DNA from: Yamagishiella unicocca
Taxonomy: Eukaryota; Chlorophyta; Chlorophyceae; Chlamydomonadales; Volvocaceae
Reading direction: 5' to 3'
Assembly: GCA_003116995.1 (NCBI GenBank)
Contig: BDSL01000077.1
Location: 124,001-188,000, forward strand
DNA length: 64,000 nucleotides
Within the stretch, counting starts at the first letter, position 1. Every line of letters starts with the position of its first letter. The notes beneath the pieces are model-generated. The model was not told where the DNA came from. It saw only the letters and a program-made list of their open reading frames with translations, and made no database searches. Of the stretch, positions 34,354-45,756 are shown one piece after another. The translations under genes were made by a program, and so were the position numbers.

Positions 34354-35084
34354 CAGCGGCTTTATCGGGACGGCAGAGACGGGTTCGACGGGTCACCGTA
34401 GCCCGCTATGTAGCAGCCTTGGCGGGACGTGGCGGCAGCGGCGTGCCCGAAGCTGTGGCCTCGTTTCACGCCTAACCAAATGGGCGCGGGACACGCCTTG
34501 CCCAGCCTGTGTCAGCAGCAGCAGGAGGAAGTCTGAAACTGCAGCGCAACTGTGGCGGCATCCGCATCAAGCAGGTAAACATTCGCTGTGTTCGTTGGCT
34601 AGTAATGTGAATACTGGGGGTGCTGAAGGGAGGCAATGGGGGGGCTGTTTGTGTCCCGGTATCGAGCCAGCGCACCTATGGGTGCCCTGATAGATACTGC
34701 AGCGAGGGCTCAGGACATGTAGTAATGACACGCTAGGAAACGGTGCCGAGACGTCGGGGGGCGCGTGTTCGCACCGCCCGGCTGTCTAGATGTCGGTGGC
34801 AGCTGTGGAAACGTACTGGTGGGGGTGGTGTGAGCAGCCGGGGAGGAGGCATACTGTAGCGGCCCTACGAAGCTCTGGCAGCGTTGTCTGGGTCATGACT
34901 TGACATGCTATAGGAGAGGCACTACGTGTTGAGTGCGAGGATCCTGACGAAGATGACGAACATGGTTAGTAGCGAGGAGAGATTGGAGAGGGGTACATGT
35001 GCGTGGATGGCTCGGCGCCGCGGCGGTCGGCGAGGGTGGTACTGCCGTTCCTGCTTGCTAGTGGCCATGACGGCTTGCGCGGCG

Positions 35085-35089
35085 TGTAA
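35085..35089 (+). terminator. TGTAA poly(A) signal, probably for myosin
   Basis: The first TGTAA found after the myosin stop codon at 34353, about 730 bases downstream, a normal distance for volvocine 3' untranslated regions. Confidence 0.35.
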
Positions 35090-35208
35090 CATAAGTGTGC
35101 GGCATGTCCCTGAATATCTTTTAAACAACCCACATCAGATGCGTGCTTCGTAGGACGCCCGCGAGCATGCATGCTCGGTGGCACCCCAGAGGCGCACCGA
35201 AGCATTCA

Positions 35209-35514
35209 TCAGTCACGTTTCGGTGGGCGCTGATGCAAATGACCGTACCGGCGTGCCATGCCGGCTGGTGGATCATAAAATAAAACCTTCCAATCTGCAC
35301 GAGCAATAAGGCAATTCCAACCGCCGTGGACCTGTGGCCACTCTTCTCTGACAACCAGCATGGCAGTCTGCTGAAGAAAAACTGTAGCACATACCGGCAT
35401 CCCGCAAATATTGCCTTCCTCGCCATCGAGTTCCCATGCAACGAACTCCGCTACGTGCTTCACGTCAGGATAAGGCAGGCGCAGCTTCCGCATTATTAAT
35501 CCGCTAAGCCACAT
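35209..35514 (-). CDS. Unassigned small ORF
   Basis: A 101-residue frame from an ATG at 35514 with balanced, protein-like composition (for example LPYPDVKHVAEFVAWELDGE and GGWNCLIARADWKVLFYD). I do not recognise a family. The ratio of charged to hydrophobic residues is unlike the poly-Ala/Arg/Pro frames that GC-rich noncoding DNA produces here. It may be one exon of a longer gene, a fragment of a mobile element, or chance. Confidence 0.3.
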   Translation of the reverse strand: MWLSGLIMRKLRLPYPDVKHVAEFVAWELDGEEGNICGMPVCATVFLQQTAMLVVREEWPQVHGGWNCLIARADWKVLFYDPPAGMARRYGHLHQRPPKRD

Positions 35515-36283
35515 GAGCCTTAATCCTGCGGATCCAGATTGACCTCCGCCTGACCCAGATCGCAGCGTACTTCCCGTGACAGCACATAGGTCGAGCCTTG
35601 ACCCAGATCGACTGCTTCCCACTTGACCCAGTACGCAGCGTCCTTCCCGTGACAGCAGACATAGGTTGACTGTAATGTTGAGGTTATTTAGAACAATGAG
35701 TCGTACTATGTTCAAGTTAATCCTTCGTGATGTTTTATTTTCGGACCTGCGTCGCCAAAAATGTAGCGCAATCCTGCGCAATTCCGCGCAATTCTGGTCA
35801 ACCCCTCGCAACGAAGACGCATCCTCGTATAGCTAATATGTATGTATCGCGCTTCTGATGAGACCGCGTGGGCGCGAACCGAACATGTAAGGCCCATGCT
35901 GTCCTCGCATGCTGCGTGCCAAAAGCTGTCGACGAACGGTAACGGCATGCTTACCCACGTCAACAGTCACAGGTGCTAATGCATGATCTTATCAGATACA
36001 CACATTTAAACAAAAAGTGCAAAAAATACTTGCCGCTACGGAGCCATGATGATGGCATCGTCACGCAAGCAAGGTGCATGCCTGATCATCTGTCCCACCT
36101 CCGATCTCTACCTGAGCTGACTGCCACGCGTCTGAAGGCGCTGGGGTGATCAGGGAGCAGCTTGCTTCCCTTGAGGAGGCAGCTAATCGGAAGGCCTCCG
36201 AGACGGCGACTGCTCCTCAAGGCTTGGGCCGACATCGGCCAGCTCGTGAACTGACGGGACAAGGTCGACAAGAATACTACAGG

Positions 36284-39200
36284 ATGAACCCTGATAGCAT
36301 CCAGATCCCGCAGAGCGCCTGCGCTGACCGTGACGAAGCTCGCGGACGGGTGCGTAACCGCTGTGCTCAATCCAGGGACGCGCTGTGGGACAAAGGAGGA
36401 TCCCCGAAACCGCTTAACATAGACGAACATGACGTAATGGCTGCTGTGCGTGGTCTGTCATGATGTTTCCCAAACGCGCCGCTTCTGGACCCGCTGCTGT
36501 AGGCCAAGGACCGCGAACTGGCTACCGCCTCGGCAGCCGCGAGCGCCGCCGTGGCAGTGCAGGCGGTGCAGTCCGCGGCCATGGCTGCGAGCACGAGCGC
36601 CGGATCGCCCATCCCGGCGGGCACTCCGGGGCTGTCACTCAACACAATCCAAAACATGCTCCAAAAGCTGCAGCAGGTGAGAGTGTTGCAACGAAGACCA
36701 CGGCTGAAGGGGGATAACACAGGGCGATACCGATAGCGAACCCTCGTCCCCGTCCCTTAAAAACGCCCAGACAGCCTGCTGACCCAAATCGAATTTGGGT
36801 ACATACCGGTAGTTGCATAATGAAAGAGCCAGCGATGAACTCCTTACCTCAAAGACGTCTAGAAAGCCTGCTGACCCAAATCGAATTTGGGTTTTACGCG
36901 TTGTGCCTTGACGCGCCCATTGTCAACGCAGGCCGGCTCCAAGCTGGCAGCATTGCGCTCTGAGGTGGGCCGGGAAGGCGAGCTAATGAATGAGAAGCTG
37001 GAGGCGATCATCGGCAGCGGTGCACTCGAAGACACGCAAGAGCGGGTTGCGGTGGAACGGCGCGCGCATGAGGAAATGCGGCAGGTTGGTGGTCTTGGTG
37101 AGACATCCATCCTGGGATCGATGCATGACTGCCGTGCAATGGTTCCGACTGCTCAAGCAAGGGGAGCTATGGGCGCGCTTCGCCGGCCGTATCCTGAAAT
37201 GCGTTGCCTGTTGTAGCAGTAGTGGCAACTCCTACAGGTTGGAAGATACCAGTATTAGGAAGACGCCTGTCACGCCTGGTATCGGAACCTGCACCTGGTG
37301 TATGTGCAAAGTAACGTGCTGTGTCGTGGCACGCCGCCGTCACCCGGATGGAGGCACATTTATTTGTTTCACTAATTGCTTAACCTTGCTATGCGCGCTC
37401 GTCTTGCGGCTTTGTTATCGCCACCTCGTTCCCAGTTTCGATGGGTCAGCCTACCTAACTATGCGCTGACTGCCGTCCTTGGATAGGCGATGGAGGCGGA
37501 GGTAAACCGGCTTACCACCGCCGAGCGCGAGGGGGCTGCCGGCTGGGACGCCTCAGACATCGAGTGCTACAAAGCCATCTTCAGGGTTTGTCGACGCTGC
37601 CATGAGAGCCGCCGGGAGGAGGGGAAGAGGTTTAGGGAGCGAGAAGCTGGCCTGTTACAGCGGCTGCAAGACGCCTGCGCTCAGCGCGACTCAGCACGCG
37701 ACCGGGTAAGGAGACCCTGTCGTCCTCGCACCTCCGTCTCTCACAGCTCGGTCTAATGGGGGTTATACTACCGTAATGGGGCGTAGGGGGCGAGAGCGTG
37801 GAGAATCCTACCGTGCCCATCTGCTTGGGCACGCTGATGTGGTAGCTGCTGGTAGGCCTGCGCTTGACTTTGCCTAGGCTGTCATGTGCATACGCCGCCG
37901 GCTCAGCGGCGCGAGCCCGTCTAGATCGGATACATACCCCGATTACGTGGTACGGTTGGACGTCGTTCGTCTTTAATTGATGCAACCCGTCAATCGTGTG
38001 TTGCATCCACCTCTGTCGTTGTACCGCGCTTAGCCCTGACGTGCTCCCGGTAATCCCTGCTGTAGGTCAAGGACCTAGAGTTGGCTACCGCCGCGGCAGC
38101 CGCGAGCACCGGACGGCCGATCCCGGCAGGCGTTCCTGTGCCGCCAGCAGCTAGCCACATGCAAGATATGCTCCCAAAACTGCAGCAATCGCCACCGGGT
38201 ACGTCACTGGTCGTTTTGTGTGTCACAAGGTTCGACAGCTCGCCACATGCGGCAATCGTGAGGCAGGGCGAACCGGGTGGCAGCTACCTTCCTAATGCGA
38301 GTACGTGTTTGCGTCACTAGTCGGTGCGCCCATTCATTCAATTCGTCACTAGTCGGTGCGCCCACTCATTCAATTCGTCACTAGTCGGTGCGCCCACTCA
38401 TTCAATGCGTCACTAGTCGGTGCGCCCATTCATTCAGTGCGCGCGTGCGCCTGTGTGCTATCGTACAAATGTAGTGGTAAGGAACTGCCAGCGCTCACCC
38501 TCAAGGTAGCTGGATGATTGTGTATCCATGGCGGTTGGTACGACACGGCAATCGGTGCAAACGCAGCCGGCTGGGCCTCTCCAGCTGGGCCTCCTGCTCC
38601 ACCATAGATAGACGTGGCGGGCCTCTCACGAGTTGTTGTTCCCCGACGTGTCCGCCTCCTGTCCTTCGTCACGCAACAGGTTACTTGCGCACCGGCCCTG
38701 AGAAAGTTGGCCTGCTCGTCACCGAAGGCGGGACATTGGAACGGCAGCGAGTATTACCCTGCGCCGGCCCGAGTGTGACTGAGCGGTGTGTCCGACAGGT
38801 CCATGCGGGTTGGGCGGGGACACGAGCTGACGTGCCGGCTTAGCATGCCTTTGTCTGTCACTTCATGCTCCTCGTTCCTTGTTGAAGTCCCGCGGATCGC
38901 AATGGGTACGCTCTTCCATCGCGTCCCCGCGCGTCAGCTCATCATGCCCGCGCAGCGATGGCTTCCCGCGCACTGCCGGCGGCTCTTTGCTCGGACCTCC
39001 TTCCTCCATGTCGCTCGCCCACTCACTAGGGCCTGCAGTTACCCACCATGAAACGTGCACCATCGCGCATCACTGTCGCTTAATACGGTGCACGTATCTT
39101 GTCCATCTGACGTGCCCCGTCCCGCCCATCAGGTCGTCCGGGATCAGCGGCATGCCAACGCACGCCGTAAGCGCTGGCCCTGAGAACGAGGCTGATCGGC

Positions 39201-42200
39201 GCATGCGCGAGGCGCAGGTAAAGCAAGTCGCTATGCTGGCGGAGAAGCAGAAGGCCCAGGAGGAACGGCTGCTGGCAGCGCTGGCGGCGCCTCTGCCGCA
39301 TGCTGTGGCTGGGCAGGATGGGGCCCCGGCGGGCATGGGCTTCCACAAGGGCCGGCCGGTGGCGGCCATCGTCATCTTCCGGTGGGTCGGTGACATGTTG
39401 ACGAGGCGTCCTGATGTGGGCGTGTGATGCATGGCAGGGCACGGAAGGGTCACCAACGTCGCCCCGGTACGGCAGAGGGTCCTCAATCTTGGCCTGCTAC
39501 CGGCACCCGCCAACCCCATGTTTACGCGCCCACCTGTCTACCCATGCGTGCAACCGGCGTCCGGCTTTGCAGGTACTGCCTCTACTCGCTCGCTTTACAG
39601 TCAGAGTGCACCAACATCTTCGACCGCATCTCCTCCGTCATCCAGCGGCAGGTGCTTTAAGCGCGCAATTATACAAGCAACACAGAAAGAGAAAGGATCG
39701 GGCATGCGTCATACGATTGCACATCACCTGCTTGCTACCCACCTGCTGACGGGGACTCGTCCGCCGAAACAGCCCCATAAGATGGGGCTATGCGGTAGAT
39801 TGTGCCGTCCGACCTGTCGTCTGAATTGCACTCAGGTGTCACCCTTATCCTCCCTTGCGCTCCCCCGCTCCTCCCCGCGCGCCGAGCTGCACAATTCGAT
39901 ACCTGCCGCTGGCTGCCCTGTGGCCGCGCAGGTGGAGCGCGGGCGTGAAGACAACAGCTGCCTCGCGTACTGGCTCTGCACCACCGCCACGTTGTTGCAC
40001 ATGCTCAACACGGTCATCAACCCCTCATCCGCAGTGGAGCGCATGATTTGGACTGTGCTTGGCTCCACGCTTGGCGGCCGGAGTAGTGCCACTACTTCGG
40101 CGGGCTCACTAGTGCCCTCGCTCAAGGCACCAACGCACGGTGGCGACGTGGGTAAGCAGGAAGGACGGCCATCTGGATTACCGGTATAGTACTTGTTACA
40201 ATGGGATCCAAACGGTGGTTTATCGGTATTCCATCATGTGCTGGTATCACCTGGAATGTACGCGCAGCATTTCAGGTTTTCGCTGCCGCCGCCGCCCCTG
40301 GCTAGTGGTCGCGCTACCGCAATAGTCGCGCGCGCAAACGAATCACAACGGGTGTCCGGCAGCTTCCTACCGGTACCCTCGATGTCGGATGAGTGCAGGC
40401 GGACGCGGAAGCCAGCAGGTCGGGGCCAAGGAGCCCGCCCTGCTGTTCATGAAGGCGCTGTGCAAGCTGGTCGAGAAGAAGATCTTCCCCATGATCCGCG
40501 ACAACGTGTGCAAGGAGGTCCTGCCGATGCTCAAGAACTGCATCCCCACTCGAGAGACCCCGCTCACGCCCAGGGGCACCGCCGGCGGCCCTGCCGCTGC
40601 CGCCGCCGCTGCCGCCGCCGCGCTGGCTGCCGGCGGCCCTGCCAGCGGCGCCGATGCCATCGGTGACGCCAGGGCTGCAGAAGGTGCGTGCGTGCTTGCG
40701 CTCTTGATCCGACCACAATGCCACCCTTCTCCGACGTAGGTATGTAGTGCTGCTATGGCGGTAGTTTTTGTCGTGGGCTCCAGAACCCAAGGTACAACGT
40801 CGTACGTACGTACGTACGTACATGGTGGACAGCGTCCTCATCAGCGTTTGCTCTAGCTGTACGATTTTCGGGGGCAGCGCTAATCAAGCAGCAGTTCGGT
40901 TCGTTGTCATCAACCAACGTCTACTGCGCTTATTTTAGGGTTCTGTCCCGATCCGCTGCCCTACCGCTCAACCAAGTTCTCCAGCATGCATCTCGAAACG
41001 TCTGTCCTGAGCGGTTCTCTTTCGTACACGGGTTTTCCTTGCAACTCCTGCTGCAGGTGCTGGCGCCGCGCAGCGCCAGGCCGCCGCCTCGCAGGAGTCA
41101 TGGGCCAGCATGCTGCGCTCGCTGGATGCGCTGCTGACGGTGGCCCTGGCCAACCATGTGCCGAAGGTGCTGGTCCAGGTGCGTGCCAGGTAGAGACGGA
41201 GTGCGAGGGGTTGAGACGCGCCGGGTGGCATGGGGAGAGGTGGCGAGGACCTTCGATTGCGTATGTACTGCGAACTTCCCCCTTCCCAAAATAATTAGAT
41301 AAAAACTGAAGTACATATAATAATTGAGATAATAGTAATAGGAATGATAGTCACAACGGCTGAACTAACGGCTGAACAAACGGCTGAACTAACGGCTGAA
41401 CAAACGGCTGAACTAACGGCTGACCCAACGACTGCACTCGATGAAACGCATCCTACAGGCGCTGTTCAGGCAGCTGTTCCGTTTCATCAACGTGCAGCTC
41501 TTCAACCGGCTGCTGATGTGCCGCTGCTCACTGCGCAACGGGCAGTACCTGAAGGCCGGCCTGGAGACTGTGGCCCACTGGATCAGTGGCGCCGGCGCGG
41601 ACTACATCGCAGATCCATGGGAAGAGTTGAAATACCTCCGACAGGTGGATCCATCAGTGGACTCTCAACGTACCTGCATACATTTTTTTGTCGCATGCCA
41701 TCGGCTGTCGTCGTACTGTATTGAATACCTTTTCATATACCTTGCCTCTCTCTGGAGAGGTTATTGACTTGTTCCAGCGGGCTCCAGGCCCGAAGGTAGA
41801 GCCATCGGGCGATTCGCCTGACACCGGAAGAGACCCAGCAAGGAGAAACAATCCACCCGACCTAGACCTCTGTAGTGCTGTCCGCCATGGCCACCTGATC
41901 CTCGTGGCCCTACCTGAACTGCGCATGTCACCCTGCCTCTGCTCCCTACCTGTCGCGACGATGCCACCTGGCAGGCCGTGACGTTCCTTGTGATCGACAA
42001 CAAGCCCAAGAAAAGCCTCGAGGAGATTCGCGATCTGTGCCCGGTGTTGTCCATCTGCCAGCTGCACCGCATGTCCACCGTAGGGCGGGACGACTACAAC
42101 ATGGAGGCGGAGGTGCGTTCGCCGCCACGGAGTCCTACCTACTACCTAGAGTCCTACCTCATTTTTTCCACAGGGAGAACTAAACATTAAGTTTTTTATT

Positions 42201-42962
42201 GTTAAAGTGACTGCTACGGATACCAACAAGACCAACTGTATTTTCTATTTTCTTCGTTCTCCCGTGCGCCCCACTGGATGAGGAAATGGCCCTCTTTTCA
42301 GTTGCCTGTAGGTAATTGGATCCGGACCCACACTCCCCAGCCAAAGTCCCTCCTCCACCTACTGGTGCATTTCCTCACTTCCCCGACTTTCGCCGGCCGC
42401 ACTGCCCCCCCCTCTACCCTCCACTTTCCATGTACTATAACCGGGTGCGCCAACTATTGTACCCATGTCGTATAACCGGTCATTATGCCCCCCCCCAACC
42501 ACACACGCTCTCGGCCCACAGGTATCGCAGGAGGTGCTGGGCCGTATGGTGCAGGCCCTGGCAGCCCTGCCAGACTCCAACAGCTCAGCCGGCCGCTCCT
42601 TCCTGCTCACAGAGGACTCCAGCCGGCCGCTCCAGCTGGCGGAGCTCCTGCTGGCGGAGGTGATGGACGACAAGGTACGTGGGGCGAGTGGGGTGTTGGG
42701 GAACTTTAACACGGACAGGGCAGAGTGTCCGCTCAGTTACGGTAAATATCGAGCCTAACTGCAACGACGACTACCACCAGTAAGATCACGATGATCGGAC
42801 CTGACAGGAACCTGCGCGCCCGCCCTGCACACATGTATGCCGTACGTGCAGGACTTGTACGGCGGCATTCCGGTGCCCGAGGTGCTCCAGGACGGCGACG
42901 GCGCGGCCTCCTTCGCCTTCCTTGAAAAGGAGCTGCGTTTCGCTGCGCCCGCGGCGCAGTAG
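36284..42962 (+). CDS. Headless myosin-XI tail paralogue (coiled coil and dilute domain)
   Basis: Exons in phase: 36146/36284-36349, 36503-36676, 36932-37084, 37487-37705, 38066-38198, 38680-38785, 39133-39381, 39573-39651, 39932-40151, 40399-40683, 41057-41178, 41459-41644, 41975-42112, 42522-42674, 42852-42962. From the first in-frame ATG (36284) this gives about 797 residues. Every exon corresponds to a tail exon of the myosin at 20580-34353 with the same phase. There is no motor, no IQ region and no trace of their exons upstream. The dilute domain is complete ([15 protein letters not shown] to [12 protein letters not shown]). Coiled-coil exons have diverged most. The first two exons duplicate parent exons 18 and 20, and are followed by further diverged versions of 17, 18, 20. 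Such a protein could bind myosin cargo or dimerise with the full myosin without moving on actin (inference). The transcription start is unknown; a decaying copy cannot be excluded, but no stop or splice loss is seen. Confidence 0.8.
36782..36891 (+). repeat. Two copies of a small hairpin repeat
   Basis: CCTGCTGACCCAAATCGAAT followed by TTGGGT occurs twice, with hairpins at 36782-36800 and 36873-36891. Each contains 8-bp inverted arms ACCCAAAT/ATTTGGGT around CGA. Both lie in the intron before exon 36932. Confidence 0.85.
38311..38437 (+). repeat. 32-bp minisatellite in a headless-myosin intron
   Basis: Four copies of a 32-bp unit (GTCACTAGTCGGTGCGCCCA then YTCATTCAATTC) between exons 38198 and 38680. 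Confidence 0.93.
40797..40823 (+). repeat. CGTA microsatellite
   Basis: About six CGTA units in the intron before exon 41057. Confidence 0.85.
40976..41040 (-). repeat. Dispersed intronic repeat, family R1
   Basis: It ends within about 20 bases of the acceptor of exon 41057. It contains TTCTCCAGCATGCATCTCGA, AACGTCTGTCCTGAGCGG and TACACGGGTTTTCCTTGC, in the same orientation as 9551-9629. Confidence 0.78.
41356..41431 (+). repeat. 12-bp minisatellite next to a splice acceptor
   Basis: Six to seven copies of CTGAACTAACGG/CTGAACAAACGG immediately upstream of the acceptor of exon 41459. Confidence 0.9.
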
Positions 42963-43239
42963 CAGCGGCGCTTGCTTGGCAAGGCCGGCGTAGGCGAGTC
43001 CGGCGGACACAGCATGCACTCCGCTATCCGGTAGACGCATGCCGCACGTAGCACAGAGCACGATCAACGTGTGGGGAAGGAGCATCGTTCAAGCGTGTCA
43101 GCGTGTGGCCGTGTTTGTATCAACCTCCAGGACCAGTGTGATACCTATCGTCGTGCGAAACCTCTTCGGCCAGCTGATATCAGCATTCGTCGGGCACCTG
43201 TATCGGACCACTATCGGGCCCCTGGGGGCACGGCGAGTT

Positions 43240-43244
43240 TGTAA
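43240..43244 (+). terminator. TGTAA poly(A) signal for the headless paralogue
   Basis: TGTAA 278 bases after the stop codon at 42962. The rest of 42963-43645 holds no gene that I can see and presumably includes the promoter of the macro-domain gene. Confidence 0.45.
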
Positions 43245-43645
43245 CGTATCTGCGTGTGACTCGTCCACTGCCACCTGTGCCGGAAACTGCCGGAAGGTTC
43301 CTGTCGCAGACGCGTGTTCATAACCGGGGACACGGATCACAAACATGCAAGTGGCCAGGAATCAGACTGCAATAACGGGGAGGTGTACATGGCGCGGCTG
43401 AGGGGAACGAGGGTTTGGACGATGTAGCATTGGGGGACCCCGTCCGCCGTAGCACGGGCACATCTTCGCCGTTATGGTGGTGACCAACCGTGCGATAACC
43501 TATCAGTTCTATTAGTAGTTTGCTTATGCATGTAAAGCTCCACTCCCTAAACCACCTTGCTCTTTAACCTTGGCTTCCACAGTTCCATTCCAGTCGCACG
43601 ACCGAGTCGCGAAAGCAGGTGCCTTCATTGACTTGACTTAACGCC

Positions 43646-45756
43646 ATGGCCGCTCCTGGGGGTCCTCCAGTCGTTGTTAAGAAAGAATATCAACTCAAAG
43701 GGGGACCGAAGCTCATAATCCTCAAGGGCAGCATACCAGACTGGCCCAAAATGCAGCAGGATAGGGTCGATAAGATTACACCTGTAGCCGTCGTTAATGC
43801 TGGTGGGTAAATTATGCAAGCGATATTGGAGCTCTGCTTTTTACGACATGCGGATGCTGAACCAGGGTCCGAACACTTGCCCGCAGCTAACCAACGCTTG
43901 TGCGGAGGAGGAGGTGTAGATGGAAGTAAGTCGCGCGGAATTTTGCTGGAGTGTCTTAGGGAACGCGGTAGCTTAATGAGTTCATGTGACTTGGTCGCAG
44001 TGATTCACAATCGAGCTGGTCCAGAGCTTGCCAAGGAATGTCTGAGCAAGCCCGAAATCCGGCCAGGCATTCGATGCCCTACTGGGGAAGCCGTCGTGAC
44101 AAAGTAGGTACCGGGTCTGTAGGCGCCTGAAGCGGTCTTTAGTGACCGTCCGGGCGCCACAGGGCAACCATTTGTCGCCGAGCGGAACAGGGAGTGCCAC
44201 GGCAGCTTGAGGGATGGAGCGGACTGTGTACCCTCTGATGGTGAGGGTGCATAGGGGCAAGAGCACAGCCAAGCGGCACAGGCCACCGCCTCCTACAGCA
44301 TACACCCGTCGACCGTGCCCGAAAGCCCCACGCCAATGGACCCGTACGGATCAGCTCACCCACCCGAACCCGCCATCCCAATCTCCTAGACCTCCTTCCC
44401 TTCCCCCCGGATTCTCTTATCAAATCCCCCTCCTCTCCCCTCCCCTCCTCTCCCCTCCTCTCCCCTCCTCTCCCCTCCTCTCCCCTCCTCTCCCCCCCCC
44501 GCCAGGGGCTACAACTTCAAGACCGACTTCATCATCCACACCTGCGGCCCCGTGTACGCCAAGGAGCGCGAGGCGGAGTGCGAGGCCCACCTGACTAATG
44601 CGTACGGCAACTCACTCCTCGAGGCGCAGCGGCTGGGCGTCAGATGCGTCGCGTTCGCCGCCATCTCCACCGGCGTGTATGCCTACCCCTTCCGGGACGC
44701 CACCAAGGCGAGTAGCGGCCCCCCCGGGCCTTATGCCCCCCCCCGCCAGCGACGCACCCGTACTCGCCGCCTTCACGACCCACGCCCTGCCGTCCCCGGC
44801 CCTCCGTGTCGCGGCTGTCCTAGTCAGTGCCGACCCAGGGGCTATCCTCTCATGCACCTCCCCTTCCCGGGTCCTTATGTCCCCCTCCCCCCGTGTTTAT
44901 GTACCCCCCCCCCAGTTCTCCAGCATGCATATCAAAACGCCTGTTCTAAACGGTTTTTTCGGGCATCCACGGGTCTTCCTCGAACCCCCCCCCGTGTCGT
45001 TGCCCTGGTCTCAGGTGTCGCTGACGGTCCTGAAGGACGCGCAGCCGCCGCTGGAGGAGGTGTGGATCGTGCTCTTTACGGACGGTACGGCAACAGTGGC
45101 GGCGGTTGGGAAAGGGTTGCGGTTACAGTTGCGGTTACGTGCGTGCCGTTGCCCTGTCGTAGCCGTCCAGGGGTTTGGGCTTGGGCCCGACCGGAGCGCA
45201 GCCGAGAATGCGTCTTTCGGTGAGGTGTGGCGCGATGCGAGGAGCGGAGGATCGGTGGCTGGATCACTGCTGGCCTGGCACCTGTGGCTGGAAAACTGCT
45301 GGCCATGGCACCGGTGGCTGGGCCTCGCGCGTACGCGGTCCGACTCCGGCGTGCCCATCTTCCCCTCCACCTCGCCTCTCCGTAATGACGCACGCCGATG
45401 CTGACGTCCTCCACGTGCTCAGTGCGCTTGCACCTGCCTCGGCCCTACTGACGGCTCCCAACACCCAATCCCAACGGCGCCCCCGCAGGCGACTTCAAGA
45501 CCGCAACCAGCCTGGCGGAGGATTTGAACCTGGAACCCTACGTCGCGCCTGCTGTCACGGACACCCCGCAGGTACGCCGGCGCTCTCTCGCTCTTATCCC
45601 ACCTCCTGCCCCCAGGGTTCCGGGCCCTCCGAAGCTCCTCCCTCCTGGACCCCATTTCCTCCGTCGGCCCTTCCCATGCAGGATAAGAAGGAGGCGACCC
45701 ACACCACCGCCTGGAACAACTTCAACATCCTGGCGCATGCCACCGCCGCAAACTGA
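43646..45756 (+). CDS. Macro-domain protein (ADP-ribose binding)
   Basis: Seven exons in phase: 43646-43802, 43887-43925, 44001-44103, 44506-44707, 45015-45084, 45489-45571, 45682-45756, giving 242 residues from MAAPGGPPVVVKKEY. The macro fold is clear: VAVVNAANQRLCGGGGVDGM is the ADP-ribose-binding VNAAN...GGGGVDG loop, followed by IHNRAGPELAKEC, the FIIHTCGPVY strand and the AAISTGVYAYPFRDATKV loop, where the G[IV]Y..P pattern contacts the distal ribose. Proteins of this MacroD/YmdB-like type remove ADP-ribose from proteins or hydrolyse O-acetyl-ADP-ribose. Exon 2 is only 39 bases. The intron after 44707 has a GC donor. The C-terminal 40 residues (LAEDLNLEPYVAPAVTDTPQ onward) are not part of the core fold. 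A Nudix ADP-ribose pyrophosphatase gene lies 4.4 kb downstream, convergent. Confidence 0.92.
44429..44495 (+). repeat. CTCCCCTCCT 10-bp minisatellite
   Basis: About seven units of a polypyrimidine 10-mer just upstream of the acceptor at 44505. It serves as an extended polypyrimidine tract for that splice site. Confidence 0.9.
44914..44990 (-). repeat. Dispersed intronic repeat, family R1
   Basis: In the last macro-gene intron before exon 45015, adjacent to its acceptor. It has TTCTCCAGCATGCATATCAA, AACGCCTGTTCTAAACGG, then TTTTTTCGGGCATCCACGGG and TCTTCCTCGAA. This is the best-preserved copy together with 9551-9629. Confidence 0.82.

Larger units (their letters stand above)
34354..36145. other. 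Region between myosin and its headless paralogue
   Basis: It holds the myosin 3' untranslated region, a possible TGTAA signal at 35085-35089 and one unassigned minus-strand frame at 35209-35514. Two imperfect copies of a TGACCCAGAT...CAGCGT.CTTCCCGTGACAGCA block lie at about 35550-35665. Nothing else is supported. Confidence 0.5.
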
